Shown: in pieces, positions 1 to 11,862 of the stretch
How the letters are laid out: each line of letters starts with the position of its first letter
How positions within the stretch are numbered: position 1 is the first letter of the stretch
NCBI RefSeq assembly: GCF_008831285.2
Contig: NC_045138.2
Span: 12,228,571-12,292,570 of the forward strand
Direction: 5' to 3'
DNA from: Nymphaea colorata
Taxonomy: Eukaryota > Streptophyta > Magnoliopsida > Nymphaeales > Nymphaeaceae
Length of the DNA: 64,000 bases
The notes under the pieces: model-generated
What the model was told of the DNA's origin: nothing
What the model saw: the letters and a program-made list of their open reading frames with translations, nothing else
Databases searched by the model: none
Position numbers and translations under genes: made by a program

Positions 1-215
1 TCACGCAAGGCAACAGTAGATTTAAGAAGACGAAAGAAAGCTGACCCAATGTTTTTAATGTACACAGCTGTTCCATCTCCAACCTTGACAGTGTCATTTC
101 CTTCATAAGGTTCATGAATAGTCATCGACCCAAGAGAATTGGTGATGTGATGGGTTGCTCCTGTGTCAGGGATCCAGTTTGCATCATCTAGCATATGTGG
201 ATCTGAGTGATATAC
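1..215 (-). pseudogene. Protease start of copia element A, partial
   Basis: Directly downstream of the gag stop and in the same frame, the minus strand encodes DANWIPDTGATHHITN followed by a VGDGT-containing segment. DTGA is the catalytic aspartate motif of retroviral-type aspartic proteases, and this whole block is typical of the copia protease. Only about 70 residues are visible before the window edge. The catalytic aspartate is present, but the TAG at 216-218 separates the domain from gag. Confidence 0.75.
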
Positions 216-1172
216 CTAAGCATTTGAGGATGGTGACGAGTTCGTGTTGGTAATAGCTGTTTCGTTGTGATCATTCTTTGCTATTTTAAAGCAAGTCTTG
301 GCACTGTGACCCATTTTATCATAAAATTGACAAATAATACGACTTTTTCCACCAAAATCAGACCTGCCATGTCCTGCATCAGATCTGCCATGGCCTCGAC
401 CACGACCCCTTTGAATCATTGGGGGCTGACTTCGGTTGAAATTTTCCCTAGTTGTTGAATATGGTTGGGCATAATGGGCAGCAGGAGTAAACGTTTCATG
501 CTCAAATTCATGATCTTTAAGTTGTGTCTCTTGAGTGAGTAGTAAGCCATGCAAGTCATTAAGAGATATCGGATCTACTCGAGTGGTCAAAGAAAAAGCC
601 GAGTATTCTAGGGGAAGTCCTCTCAAAATGTGCATAATTAAGTCCTCCTCTTCTACTGGTTTTGATGCAACAACAAGTTGGTGAGCCAACATCTTGGCTT
701 TATAAAAATAATCATCCATAGTTAAATTTCCTTTTCGAAGGCCTTGTAGTTGTTCCTTGAGTTGCATGATTCTTGAGCGGGAATGAGCAGCATAGGACTC
801 TTTTAAGAGCATTCCATACCTCATATGACGTCTTGAGCCCAACTACTTGGGCAAGAACAGTTTCAGACAATGAGGAAATAATACAACTTAAGAGAAGTTC
901 ATCTTGCCTCATCCAAGTCACATATTCAAGATTAATAGATTGAGATCTCCCATCACTACTAGTGATATATTGGTTTGGACATGGTTTAGAACCATCGATG
1001 AACCCAAGCAAATCATATGAATATAGAGAGGTAGAAATTGCTATTCCCACAGTAAAAAATTATCCACAGTCAACTTGATGTTCAAATATTGCTGTAAAGT
1101 GGTTGGTGCAGGCAGTAAAGGTAAAGTAGTACCCTCCAATGACGTCTGAGTTACAGCTCCGTTTGATGCCAT
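216..1172 (-). pseudogene. gag of copia element A (UBN2-type gag plus zinc knuckle), broken
   Basis: A good start codon at 1170-1172 opens a gag that begins MASNGAVTQT. An early in-frame stop follows the 'DNFLLWE' segment, which is typical of copia gag N-termini. Homology then continues (FIDGSKPCP, EYVTWMRQDE, SSLSE) and changes frame near 840. The downstream part holds the family-typical LRGLPLEYSAF and a basic GRGRGHGRSD tract. A C-terminal zinc knuckle follows as CQFYDKMGHSAKTC, with Tyr in place of the second zinc-binding Cys. The reading frame closes at a TAG at 216-218, between gag and protease. It should encode the particle protein that packages element RNA, but this copy cannot make it whole. 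Confidence 0.8.
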
Positions 1173-1754
1173 AATGAATCACAAATCTGGTCAAGTTTGG
1201 AGCTGTTGAATCCTCAATGGAATGGAGGTACTTTCTGCTATAAACTCGCAGTGTTTCTGCTATAAACTGGCAGTGAACGATCACCTGAGGAGACAACATC
1301 AGTCAATAAACAGGAAGGGCGGAAATCAGCGACCGTTCTTCCTGCTTCTCAATCAGCGATGCTTCAAAAATCAAGTGCTTCCTTCTCCAAGGCCCAAAAA
1401 ATCTGCAAATGCACTGGAAGCATCTGCACACGTCTAGGAAAAGTTCGGATTCCTGCTCGATAGCTGGAGTGACCGATTTTGACAATGCCAGCACAAAAGG
1501 ATACCGTGAATAGGCAGGCAGAACTTCCTCTGTTCTGCCTCTGTTTCAACAATAGGGAGCGATCGTTTATTTCCTCTGGCTCCAGAAAAAAAATGCAGAA
1601 ACGCCTTGGGGAATGATATGCAGAAGCCTTGGCTTATTCTGGACTCTGCCTGACGACAAGAGTTGTTGGATTTGAACACGCCAGTAAAGATTCTCACCGT
1701 GAATGGTGATTTCCAGTGGAAGGCACAGTCTGTTTTCAACAGCTGCTTTTCACA

Positions 1755-1766
1755 GCTCTGATAAAA
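1755..1766 (-). other. Degraded primer-binding site (initiator Met tRNA type)
   Basis: The minus strand reads TTTTATCAGAGC, where plant copia elements usually have TGGTATCAGAGC. The 3' two-thirds is intact and the first bases have become a T run. It sits exactly where the 5' LTR should end. Confidence 0.5.
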
Positions 1767-2138
1767 AAAACAAGGAAGAGAGAATGGGAAACACAGAGCT
1801 TAACCTGGTTCAGAGAATGATTCTCCTATGTCCACAGTGATCCTCTCCCCCTCTTACTCTAAGAGAGGTTTCATTATTTATAGAGGAAGAATTTCAGCAT
1901 GTCAATCTTGGAAAGATGTCTTTTCTTTTGTTTACAGTTTGGCTTATTCATCCATTGGGATTTACTTCCCTTTGTTGGCTTGATGCTGTAATCATGGGAT
2001 TTTATCAGTTGACGCTGATTTCCTTTTTCCTCAATTTTCTTGCCTTTGTCTTCAGTTCTTTTTTCTTGCCTTTGTGGTGGGTTTCCAGAATCAGTGCTGG
2101 ATTGGGATCTCCTTGGATCTGCTATGCTAACAACAACA
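1767..2138 (-). repeat. Probable 5' LTR of copia element A
   Basis: Read on the minus strand, the segment opens with a TGTTGTT-type start near 2138. It carries a TATA-box-like CTATAAATA around 1871-1882 and a transcribed R/U5-like stretch resembling other copia LTRs, including the 'gaaccaggttaa' segment. It ends against a degraded tRNA-Met primer site at 1755-1766. No second copy is in the window, so both ends are inferred from these landmarks. The inner end lacks the canonical CA, probably through mutation in an A/T run. Confidence 0.55.
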
Positions 2139-5100
2139 ATGAGCCACTAATCCCTGTTTCCGAGATCTAAAAATGAGTTAGTAGGTGCCTGTCTTTACAG
2201 CTAGCTACCAGAGTGCCATCATGCAAGCAACCCAGGTAGATAATTCCAACCATAGCCACAAATATCCGCAAGGTTTTTTTTTGGGTGTTTATCTGCAAAG
2301 TTGTTGTTTTTTTTTTTTTTTGGGAAAATCTCAGGAAAATCTCGGGGTTTTTAAAAACATAAAAAATCAAAATGTTAGGTAGAAATAAAAGAAATGAAAA
2401 ACTAGTAAGTTTTGTATTGCATTTAGGAGGTTATGTTAAATACCTAAAGCAAGAGGAAATAAAACAATGAAACAAAGATTGAAAAAAATAAAAAACAGAA
2501 AATGAAATAATATGGCGATGTTTTCCTTTTTTATCATTTTTTTTATTTTTCTTTCTAATATCGGGATATTTTTGAAAATATCACCATATTTGCTGCTATG
2601 ATTCCAAACCATCCTCTAACTGGCTATAAAACGTTTCTGGAACAAAAATCACCAGAACGAGTATCTTTTTCAGGTGCCTAAACAAATATTTTGTAAATTA
2701 TGGGTTAATTACATATTGTTCCAGCAGTTATCTATAATATAATCCAGAAGCATGTTAAAATTTTATGCAGAGCTAGGTACTGTAGAGAAAAACCAGAGAA
2801 CGAAAAATCATGACTTGCACAAACTGTAACAATTATTTTTTATTCGTTTTAACTCCGATTTTGGCACCATGTCGTCTTGGTAAGATCTTTTGATCCTGTG
2901 ATGACTTAAAGAGTATATTTAAAGATGCAAAATGATAATCATATGTGTTTCCTGCTAAAATAAAAATAGTCATCAAAATACATCTACGTAATTAGATTAC
3001 ACCAAAAGGCATATTAACTTAATTACATAAAGTTGCCTATATTTTTTTCTCTAACTTAACTGGTCTAGGAGATGCTGTTTCCTCGTCTAATATCTTAGAT
3101 TTGGTTATCCAGTAATAGTTAGTGAATTTAAAGTTCCTTTATGAAAAATGTTTTCTTCCATTGAAATCATACAGATGCCCTTTGAAAGGGTTTGAGCCGG
3201 GTGACTAAATTAATAGACTTGCCAAAATTAAAATTGATTGGTCAGAATATTAATTAACTCATAGAAAATGACAATATTTTGAAATGTAAAATCTTGATAG
3301 AAATGTGAGTGCGGGTTACCTACACTGTAGAACCTTAAGCCTGGCTCCTTGTTGCCAGGCGTTACAAAATAGTGTCCTCCTGTTTTTCCTCCATCGATTA
3401 GCGTGACCTATGCAATTAATAAAGTGTTTTCTTTTTCAGTTAAAAGAATTGTAAAGCTTTCATATGAAAACGTTTGAAGTTTCTATTTGGGGACACCACT
3501 TTCGGTCATAATATCAATTTTTTTTTTCATACTTGTTACTGAAATCCTGAGTTGCATGTCGCGAACTTGTATCGTCACACTTTGCCACTGAGATGACACA
3601 TACGCAAAAATATTGACAACACACACAAATAATATTTTGAGATTCAAGGAAACAATTACAATTATGATATATAAGATTAACAAGGAAATGTTTTGATAAG
3701 GGAACCAGAATGGATGCATGAAGCGCGTCCTTTTCTATTGATGGTTAGAAAGGAATCCATTGAAATTAGTTTTCACAATACTACCCACAAGTGGTACATC
3801 AGATTCTTAACTAGCTACCCTGGATAAGGAATGCAAATGAAATGAATTCGAATAAGCTAAACACGTAGAAAGCAGATTTGAAATAGGATTAATTATGGTG
3901 GAAAATAGCAAGAAGTTCATACGAATTAATCTGATCATGTGCGGCTCCATGGAATGGATTTCTAGAGTGATGGCGACTGCCGTCTGTAATAACTCTCTTG
4001 TCTCTAATAGGAAAAAATGTATAGAGATCCATCAAATAATCACAAGCAATGTTGTTAACACTTGTAGGGGGAACGAATTTAGCAAACTGGGTTAAAAGAG
4101 TTCGTGCCTTTGGTATATACTCACTTGTCCTCTAACATTTTCGGTCATCAACGTCATAGAGGGGTTGTCAGTGAATTATTTTGTCAGCCAAGTGGCAGTT
4201 TGTTGTTTATCAGAGGTTCAATGTTCAAGTGTTGAGCAGTAATTCTAATTATTTCAAGAATTTAAAACAAGCATGTATCATCAAACAACTGAAAAACACA
4301 GAACCCCAAGTGAAAATTAAGATTTGTATGCTTCCTTCATTAAGGACGTCAAAATATAAAGATGAACACCAACTTTTTTCTTTTCATCTATTAGAATTTT
4401 GTAAAATTCTAGCCGGCAATCTGAACTTGGATATTAATCGATTCCACATATTCAACAAGAACTGTATCATGCCCAATAATATTGTTAATTATACCAAATA
4501 ATAGTGGGGGCCATGGAAAAGTTATATAGACATTAATGCTGATAAAATTTAATACCAAAACAAAACATGGTTGTCCGAGATTTTGGGTAAGCAAGAGGAT
4601 TAATCACACTATTCTACCAAGAGCCTAAACCCCCCTCTTCCCCTTTTTCTCTTGCCCTTAGGTTTTTCAAGGCATCCGTATTAAGCGGTGAGATTCCCAC
4701 CTGCTTCAACTTATACTTAGGGACCTGCCCCTTTTTATGGTATAGGAGCATAACCCCCATGGGTGGAATCGGTGACGTACCACACAACACGTCTCAGCCT
4801 GCCCATTTGAGCAATGCCGTTAGGGGCCTGGGCATTAGAGATTAACACAGAAAAAAGGAAAGGAAAATGAAATGCGAATATGAGATAGACTTGGCGATAT
4901 TTCTTGCTTCAGTGACATGAAAGTACGATTTGGTAAGGCCGAACATTATACTTGGATGTACAATTTGGCAAGTTATAATAATGATCATGCCGAGTACTCC
5001 ATCAGATCAGTTTCCCTTGGGAAGAGTTGGCATCTTCCAGATACAAACACCGTCCATCTCGATGGCTCCTCTGTTAGCTAGTACCGTCGACTCCTCCATG

Positions 5101-5205
5101 CAAGAACTACAAAGACATCTTGCAGTTGGGACACATCCGTTGTCACCTGTATTGTATAGCAATGCACTCCCTCCCTTGCATTCACGATGCTCTCTACTCT
5201 CAAGT
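2139..5205. other. Gene-poor AT-rich flank downstream of the TNL gene
   Basis: No protein family is recognisable here. Short open frames and poly-T or poly-A runs (for example around 2310-2320) look like ordinary intergenic DNA. One 88-base segment at 3320-3407 on the minus strand has exon-like borders; it is listed as a finding because its product is not recognised. Confidence 0.5.
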
Positions 5206-5442
5206 TCAATTCGACTTACCCTTGACTTCTGTAATTTTCTCAAACACAATAATGTCGTCGTCCATGATCACTATGTAGACGGGTGAGAGGACCTTGTTTA
5301 AGCCCAGCTTCAGTTGTGCTCTTCTCAACCAAGTAAATGGCAATGATGGGGTCATAAATTTCAGCTGTTGTCGTCCTTTTGCTACCCCTGGCACCAAAGA
5401 CCCTGACATCTTGAACTTTTTCAAGCTCTCAAAAGTCATCTC
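5206..5442 (-). CDS. TNL exon 5: post-LRR (C-JID-like) domain
   Basis: The acceptor at 5443-5445 joins exon 4 in phase 0 and gives EMTFESLKKFKMSGSLVPG. The segment continues with QLKFMTPSLPFTWL and a VYIVIMDDDIIVFEKITEVKG stretch. This has the predicted beta-strand pattern and position of the post-LRR domains of TNLs, which help recognise DNA or effectors and support oligomerisation. The frame stops at 5206-5208. However, CAAGG/GTAAGT at 5220-5215 is a strong donor consensus, so a further small exon (perhaps starting near 5146) is possible. The candidate downstream reading frames look poor. Confidence 0.7.
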   Translation of the reverse strand, partial: EMTFESLKKFKMSGSLVPGVAKGRQQLKFMTPSLPFTWLRRAQLKLGLNKVLSPVYIVIMDDDIIVFEKITEVKGKSN

Positions 5443-8400
5443 CTGAGACAAAGAAGATCATCATCAATATAGAACATCCATTTTACACGTATTCTTGGAG
5501 TCCTTCGATAACAGCGAATCACGAAAACAGTAAAAGATCCATTTGATAGAGGGGACCATATTGCTATGACTGGTAGTTCGCACCCTGACCCTGCTACTTT
5601 AGAATTTCAAAATCTGTGATTCCATTATTCTTGGTTGATCCGGTAGAGTGCTTCCTTTTGTGTGAAATTTGAGTTATTTTCTTGTTCATACTTTATAAGT
5701 TGGTCAATTTGTTCAGAAATAACTATCTATCAATTTATTATATTTAAAAGCAATTGCTAACTGCATTCTTTTAATTTACTACTTGCTCCTCGTCCATTGT
5801 CGAGCTCATGAAGGGAACCCGTAAAATCTGAAGACATATTTGTTTAACATTATAATTACTTGGTCCTCGTTCGATTTACATAATGTTATAGAAAAATATA
5901 CTGTTTCATGACACTTTCTGTTATATATATATATATAGGGTGGAGCTAGAAGTTCTGGTTAAGGGAAACTAGTAACAAATTTTAAATTTGAAAGGGGCTA
6001 TATACATGTGTGTGTGTGTGCGCGTGTTTGTAATTTCCATTACTAGACTATACAGCAAGTGTATGAGTGGAAATATCTTCTTAAGTCTATACACTGCTAA
6101 TTTTATTTTCATGAACAAGTAAGCTAAATTGATAAATTATTCAATGTTGTACAAATATTTAGAAGTACCTATGCTTTTGCCACAAGAAGTATCACATTTA
6201 TGGTACTGTATGATTCAAAATATTGTTAATCTTGTAGTTTTGCTCAATTTACTGATAATTATGTCATGTTTTTAACTTTATCTTCATGCGCTTTCTAGTT
6301 TTAATTTCAGGTTCTGCCACTAACGATACCATTACAAGAGTAAATGTGGTGCAATTTTCCAATATAATGAACAACAAGATAACATATGCCTCATACATAC
6401 CTTGAACACTTTGTTTTTGAAATCACGACTAAAGTGGCAACACCCCATGAAATCACAAGGACCAGGCAGTTCTAGCACTTCCAAGTTCCTTGAAACATTT
6501 TCGAGGCCAGGCACATCTTCAAGCAACTTACAACCACCCAAATTCAACTTCTCTAGAGTTTTCAAGTCTGAAATATTTGACATTGTTCTCAAATTGGTGC
6601 ATCCAGAAGCATCAAGTGAGAGTAGAGAAGAGGGAAGCCAAGGAAGATACTCAAGCCTTTTGCAGCCTTTCAAATGAAGTGACTCTAAGGATGTGAGGCG
6701 AGCCCAACCTGTTTGTCGAATAGAAGCAGTGATCATACTTTCCAAGTTCTCACAACCACTTAGCAATAGACATTTAAGTCTTCCCAATGACTCATGAATT
6801 GCTGCATGCAAGTATTTTAGTTTATTGCTCCTGAATGAGAAGCTCGCAAGATTTTCCAATCGCCCAATCAAATAAGGTGGAACTCTAAAATTGTCACAAT
6901 GTAAATTTAAATATTCTAGACTTTGTAATGTTTCCATAGAGTTAGGCAAAGCTTCGAGGTTCAAGCACTTCAGTGACAAGAACCAAAGCCTTGTTAGAGA
7001 GCCAAGGGAGTTAGGCAAAAATTTGAGGCAATGGGAGTCGACCTTAAAGTATTCAAGGCTTTTTAATCCTCCAATAGAATCAGGTAGAGTCTTGAGGTTT
7101 GGGCACTTTAATTCTAAACTTGAAACTCTTTTCAGCAACCCAATAGAGTCAGGTAGAGCTTCAAGACCGTTAGACCACACCTCAAAATGTCTAAGTTGCT
7201 TCAAACCTCCAAACAAAATAGGTATAGCTTCGAGGCTCATGCAATGTAGCTCCAAATGATCAACCCTTCCTAGCAATGCAATCGAGCTTGGGAGGGCTTT
7301 CAAATTTGCAGATTCAATTTGGAAAAAGGAAATATTTTCCAACTCTCCAATCGAAGCAGGGAGAGCTTTGAGGTTCACGCAATTCAATGTAAACCGTAAC
7401 ATCCGTTTCAATGATCCGATTGAGTTGGGTAAAGCTTTAAGGTTTTCACACATGAGGCTCAACTTACTAAGTTGCTCAAGTGGCCCAATGCAGTCAGGCA
7501 GAGCTTTTAGATGCTTGCTCCTAACCTCTAATTTGGTAAGGTTTTTGAAGTACCCCTCAATCCAATTGGGCAATTCTTTCAGCATTTCACAATCCAGCTG
7601 CAGCTCCTCAAGGTTTTCCATCCTTCCAACACAATCAGGAAACTCTTCTATTGCAGCATCATTCAAGTGAAGATGTTTTATGGCTTTGTGAGATTGGTCG
7701 CACAAGCCAAGCATCTCCAAAGATGAACTTGTCAATTCAATATTATTAATTGCTGCAAAATGAGGAAGGTCGTCCTCAGAACTCTTTAAGCTGGTTGCAG
7801 ACATTTTCAACAGTCGTATGGATGTCAATTGTCTTATGGAACCAGGTAATGATTTTATGAGTTTGCAACCTTCTAAAGATAGCAGACGAAGGTTGTCAAG
7901 TCGTCCAACTGAATTGGGTATGGCCTCTATTCTTGTACTGTCTAGAATAAGCTCCTCCAGTTTCTCCATGTCCCCTAATCTTTCTGGCAAAGAGCAGAGA
8001 GAAAAACATCCTCTAAGGTTGAGGGATTTCAACAACTTTAGTTGGCAAATGGAATTGGGTATCTCTCTCAAGCATTCTGAGTTCCTCAAAGATAGCAGAC
8101 GGAGGTTAATAAGTTGTCCAATAGAATCAGGTATGACCTCAATGCATGTCCCAGAAAGGTCAAGCTTCTTTAATAGCTCCATGTCTCCTAAGCCTTCCGG
8201 TATAGAACAAAGGGCAGTGCCCCAACTCAAATCAAGCATTTCAAGAGAACTTAACCGGAAAATGCAATCAGGTAACCTTGATAGTTTATAATTGCCCATA
8301 AGTAGCTCACTCAAGCTTGTAAGTTGTCCTATTGAATCGGGTATCTCGATTATCCGTATTTCTCTAATGTCGAGTTTATTGAGTGATGCCATATCTCCCA

Positions 8401-11400
8401 ACCGCTCTGGTAAAGAAGTCAAACTGGAACAAAATAAAAGATCAAGTATTTCAAGGGAACTTAACTGGCAAATGGAATCAGGTAACCATGATAATCGTCT
8501 ACAGAAATTCACAAGTAGCTCACGCAAATTTATAAGTTGACCTATTGAATCAGGTATCCTGGCTATACTTGTCCTACTAAGATCAAGCTGTCTAAGTGAT
8601 CCCATGTCTCCCAATCGCTCTGCAAAAGAAGTCAAACCAAAACAATCTTTAAGATTAAGGATTTCAAGAGAACGTAACTGCCAAATGGAATCAGGTAACC
8701 ATAATAGTCTTTGACACCCTCTCATAAGTAGCTCACATAAATTTATAAGTTGACCTATTGAATCAGGTAACTTGACTATGCTTGTTCCACCAAGGTTAAG
8801 CTTCTTAAGTGATCCCAAGTCTCCCAATCGCTCTGGCAAAGAAGAAATTGTGGAACAGTCATTAATATGAAGGACTTCAAGTGAACTCAATCCACCAATT
8901 GAATCTGGTAGCTTCCCTAGACTCTCACAGTTTTTTATACACAAATATGTCAAGTTCTTGAGTGTCTCAATTGATTCATCAATTGTAGTTAATGTTGGGC
9001 AATATAGAAGTTCCAATTTCACCAAGCAAGGGATATTTGTGAAATCAGGGGTAACCTTTATTTCCGCTCCATTAATTGACAGAACTTTCAATCTTTCAAA
9101 GGCCTGCGTAAAATAAATTTTTCAATGGAAACAAGTCATGAGAATATGACGAGAGAAAAAAAAACAGAACTGTCTCATAATATACTGACCTTTACTCTCA
9201 GTGGCAGTTGGTTTATAAGAATTTGGGCCATGTTGGTTTTATAGAGGTCAAGGATGACAACCTTCTCGAGGTTAAAATCAGATGGCGGCGAGTCAAAGTG
9301 GCAACAGCTCAATAGCAACCATTTCAGGTCTGTAGGAAAACACAGGAACACACCTTGGAAGTTGACATCCGCAGCATAAAGATATCTCAGGCTGGGCATG
9401 TTTTCAAAGCATTCCGCGCTAACACAATCTTTCCCAGAGATCCGAACCCCTTCTGCATCAATAGTCCCTGGTACCTGCACTAATTAAAGAAGCAAGTAAT
9501 TACTAATTTCTTAGATATGGTGTTGTTAATTGGCTCATCAGCCAAGATTTGCACTATTAATTTGATCTAAAACATGTTTTGGTCAAATTAGTAGAGACAT
9601 CCACAGGTTGCCAGTTCAGATAAGCAGAAACCATGGAATAAAAACATGTATATTGAAATAACTCTATTTGATTGTCTCTAAAATCAAAGTGAAAGACATT
9701 TCACCTATAAATTAATATAACTTTCTTACATTAAAGGTTGTCCATTTTTAATATGAGGAAAAAAGATATTTGCTTTGTTTACTAAATGTTTTTCCCATTT
9801 CATACAAATCATTATTCTTGATAAAAATATTGCAGAGGACTTTGTTTTAGATACCAGAGTTCGCTGCAACAAATAGATCCAAATTTTCCTTTTTCTTGCC
9901 CAAAAGTTACGAAAAAGTAATTTACTCAAGTGTTCAGCAAATACATGCTATTTCCAAGAAAAACTAAAATCTATTTATTCATGAGCTTCTCATCAAATTA
10001 TAAAAGGGTTGACATCTAGAAACTACCCTTTTTTTTTTCAGCACGCTCTTTTTATTATCTGTCAGCTATTAAACATCTACGTGCTTTTGTAAAAGTTGTC
10101 TTGTTTCTAGGTTCTCATTGCCAGTGACTACAGATTGTGGTAAAAAAATTTCTAATACTCAAGTTAATAAGCATCATCTTAGAGTGACAAATAATGAAGC
10201 CACTAAAGTTGCTGAAACTAATTCAATCTAGTAACGTTACACAAGGACACAGGCATAAGGGATTTGAACGGTTCATGTTCGAGTAAGCCAGCCTTTACCG
10301 GATTCAATTAATTGAATTTTATGTAGTTAGATTTGGATTAGGACTCAGATTTGGACTAGAATATCTAAGATTGGGCATTTATACATAGTCAGATTATATT
10401 TTCACCAGATCTCACTCGGACATTGAACTTGGAAGATTCATATTCACGGGTTTATTCAACATGTACAAGGAAAATCAGAAATTTGGCCTAAACCCTATAC
10501 AAATAGAGTAATTGGAAGAGGAAGTCCCAGTTCACACCGAGGCAAACACTTTGGAGATGTCTAACTTGAGGATAAAAGAATGAGTTCCCAAGGAATAAAG
10601 CGAGTGCACAACCTCATTAGCAAGAAGAACAACATCATGCATGTGACGGCCTTGGGTGAAAGCAAACTAGAAAGAACTGGTGAAGAGTGACAACATAGGA
10701 CTCAGTCGCAAAGCAATCATCTTCATAATGAACTTATACAAAAGCCAAGAATGAATAAAAATAACACAACTAAATTTTTGGAGAAAGACAGAGTTAACAG
10801 CATACTATTTGTAGAAACTAGAGATGTCAGGCTGGAAGAGGGAAACCGTTGGTACCAGGCGACTTCCCTGCTTTGAGGGCCTACACAACTGCTAGGATCT
10901 CTTGCTTCTGCAAAGGACACTAACGAGCAAGCGCCAAACAATGAAGGAAGGGGGAAGGTTGTCAAGAAACGCGGAGGGATGGGTGACCATCTTGATAAAG
11001 CAGCGATAATGACTAGTCAAAGCAGGAGGAATATCAATGGCAGATACAATTGCATAACCCATACGAAGGAAAGGAGAAGTTGGGGCTTCTTTTGAGAAGC
11101 CGAAACATGGAAGAATCAGGTGTTATGATCTCTCCAAAAAGCCAGAGATCCTAGACCGCTGCCACCAATGGATGGAGTCCCAAACATGCCAGTCCAGTGC
11201 AAGCAAGATGACAGGGGGAGAAAAGCCGAACAAGGTCAGCTTTGGAAATGGAGGGGCTGAGTGGAGAATGGAGATTTCGCTGCCCCAAGTGGAGATAGAA
11301 GAAAATTTATCCTTTTAAAAAGTGGACTTTCAAAGAATGACTTGCTTTCTAACGACATGACATGAAGCTTACCAGACAGCCTAAACATGGCCCACCTACC

Positions 11401-11831
11401 CAAAACAGGTGCTGCCCACCAGTGAAAGACAACCTTTACAAAACTTCTATCACAGAGTCACCACAGCTCAAAACAGAAGTGCATAGATTGAGGCACGACC
11501 CAACAAGATGCAAGGTGGGTGAGTAGAGGTGCATGATCGGAGAGATGCCTCAAACCTGTTGGGTTGGGTCTAGCCTCAAGTGAGGACCTGACCCACTCAC
11601 TCACTTGAGTGACTGGGAGGAGAAAAGAGGAAGGGCACCCAATGGTGCCCTACCCTCTCTCGCTCGTCTCTCTTTTTAAAATGAGAGGGCTTCCCTTTTG
11701 CTCACACAAACGAGAAGGGGAGGAGGAAGGCAAGAAGAGAAGGAGGAGAAGGACACAGCTTTGCTGCATGGGTTGATCAACAAGTTAAGAAGAGAGAGAG
11801 GAGACAAAAAAGAAAGAGGAATGAAGGCAGT

Positions 11832-11862
<31 letters not shown>

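Larger units (their letters stand above)
1..2138 (-). mobile_element. Ty1/copia LTR retrotransposon A, 5' part only
   Basis: On the minus strand, in order, lie a probable 5' LTR, a corrupted primer-binding site, a leader of about 590 bases, a gag gene and the start of the protease. The rest of pol and the 3' LTR lie beyond the left edge. In-frame stops and a frame change interrupt gag, so this copy is inactive. Gag-then-protease order with a DTGA protease motif is standard for Ty1/copia. Because the 3' LTR and target-site duplication are out of view, the outer boundary near 2138 is approximate. Confidence 0.85.

Noticed and set aside
1916-2170. An 84-residue hydrophobic open frame resembling a membrane protein
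   Set aside because: It lies antisense within the probable LTR of copia A and is explained by a T-rich U3 region.
7818-8540. Long plus-strand open frames opposite the LRR exon
   Set aside because: They are antisense shadows of the LRR repeats; the minus-strand frame has clear LRR consensus and splice sites.
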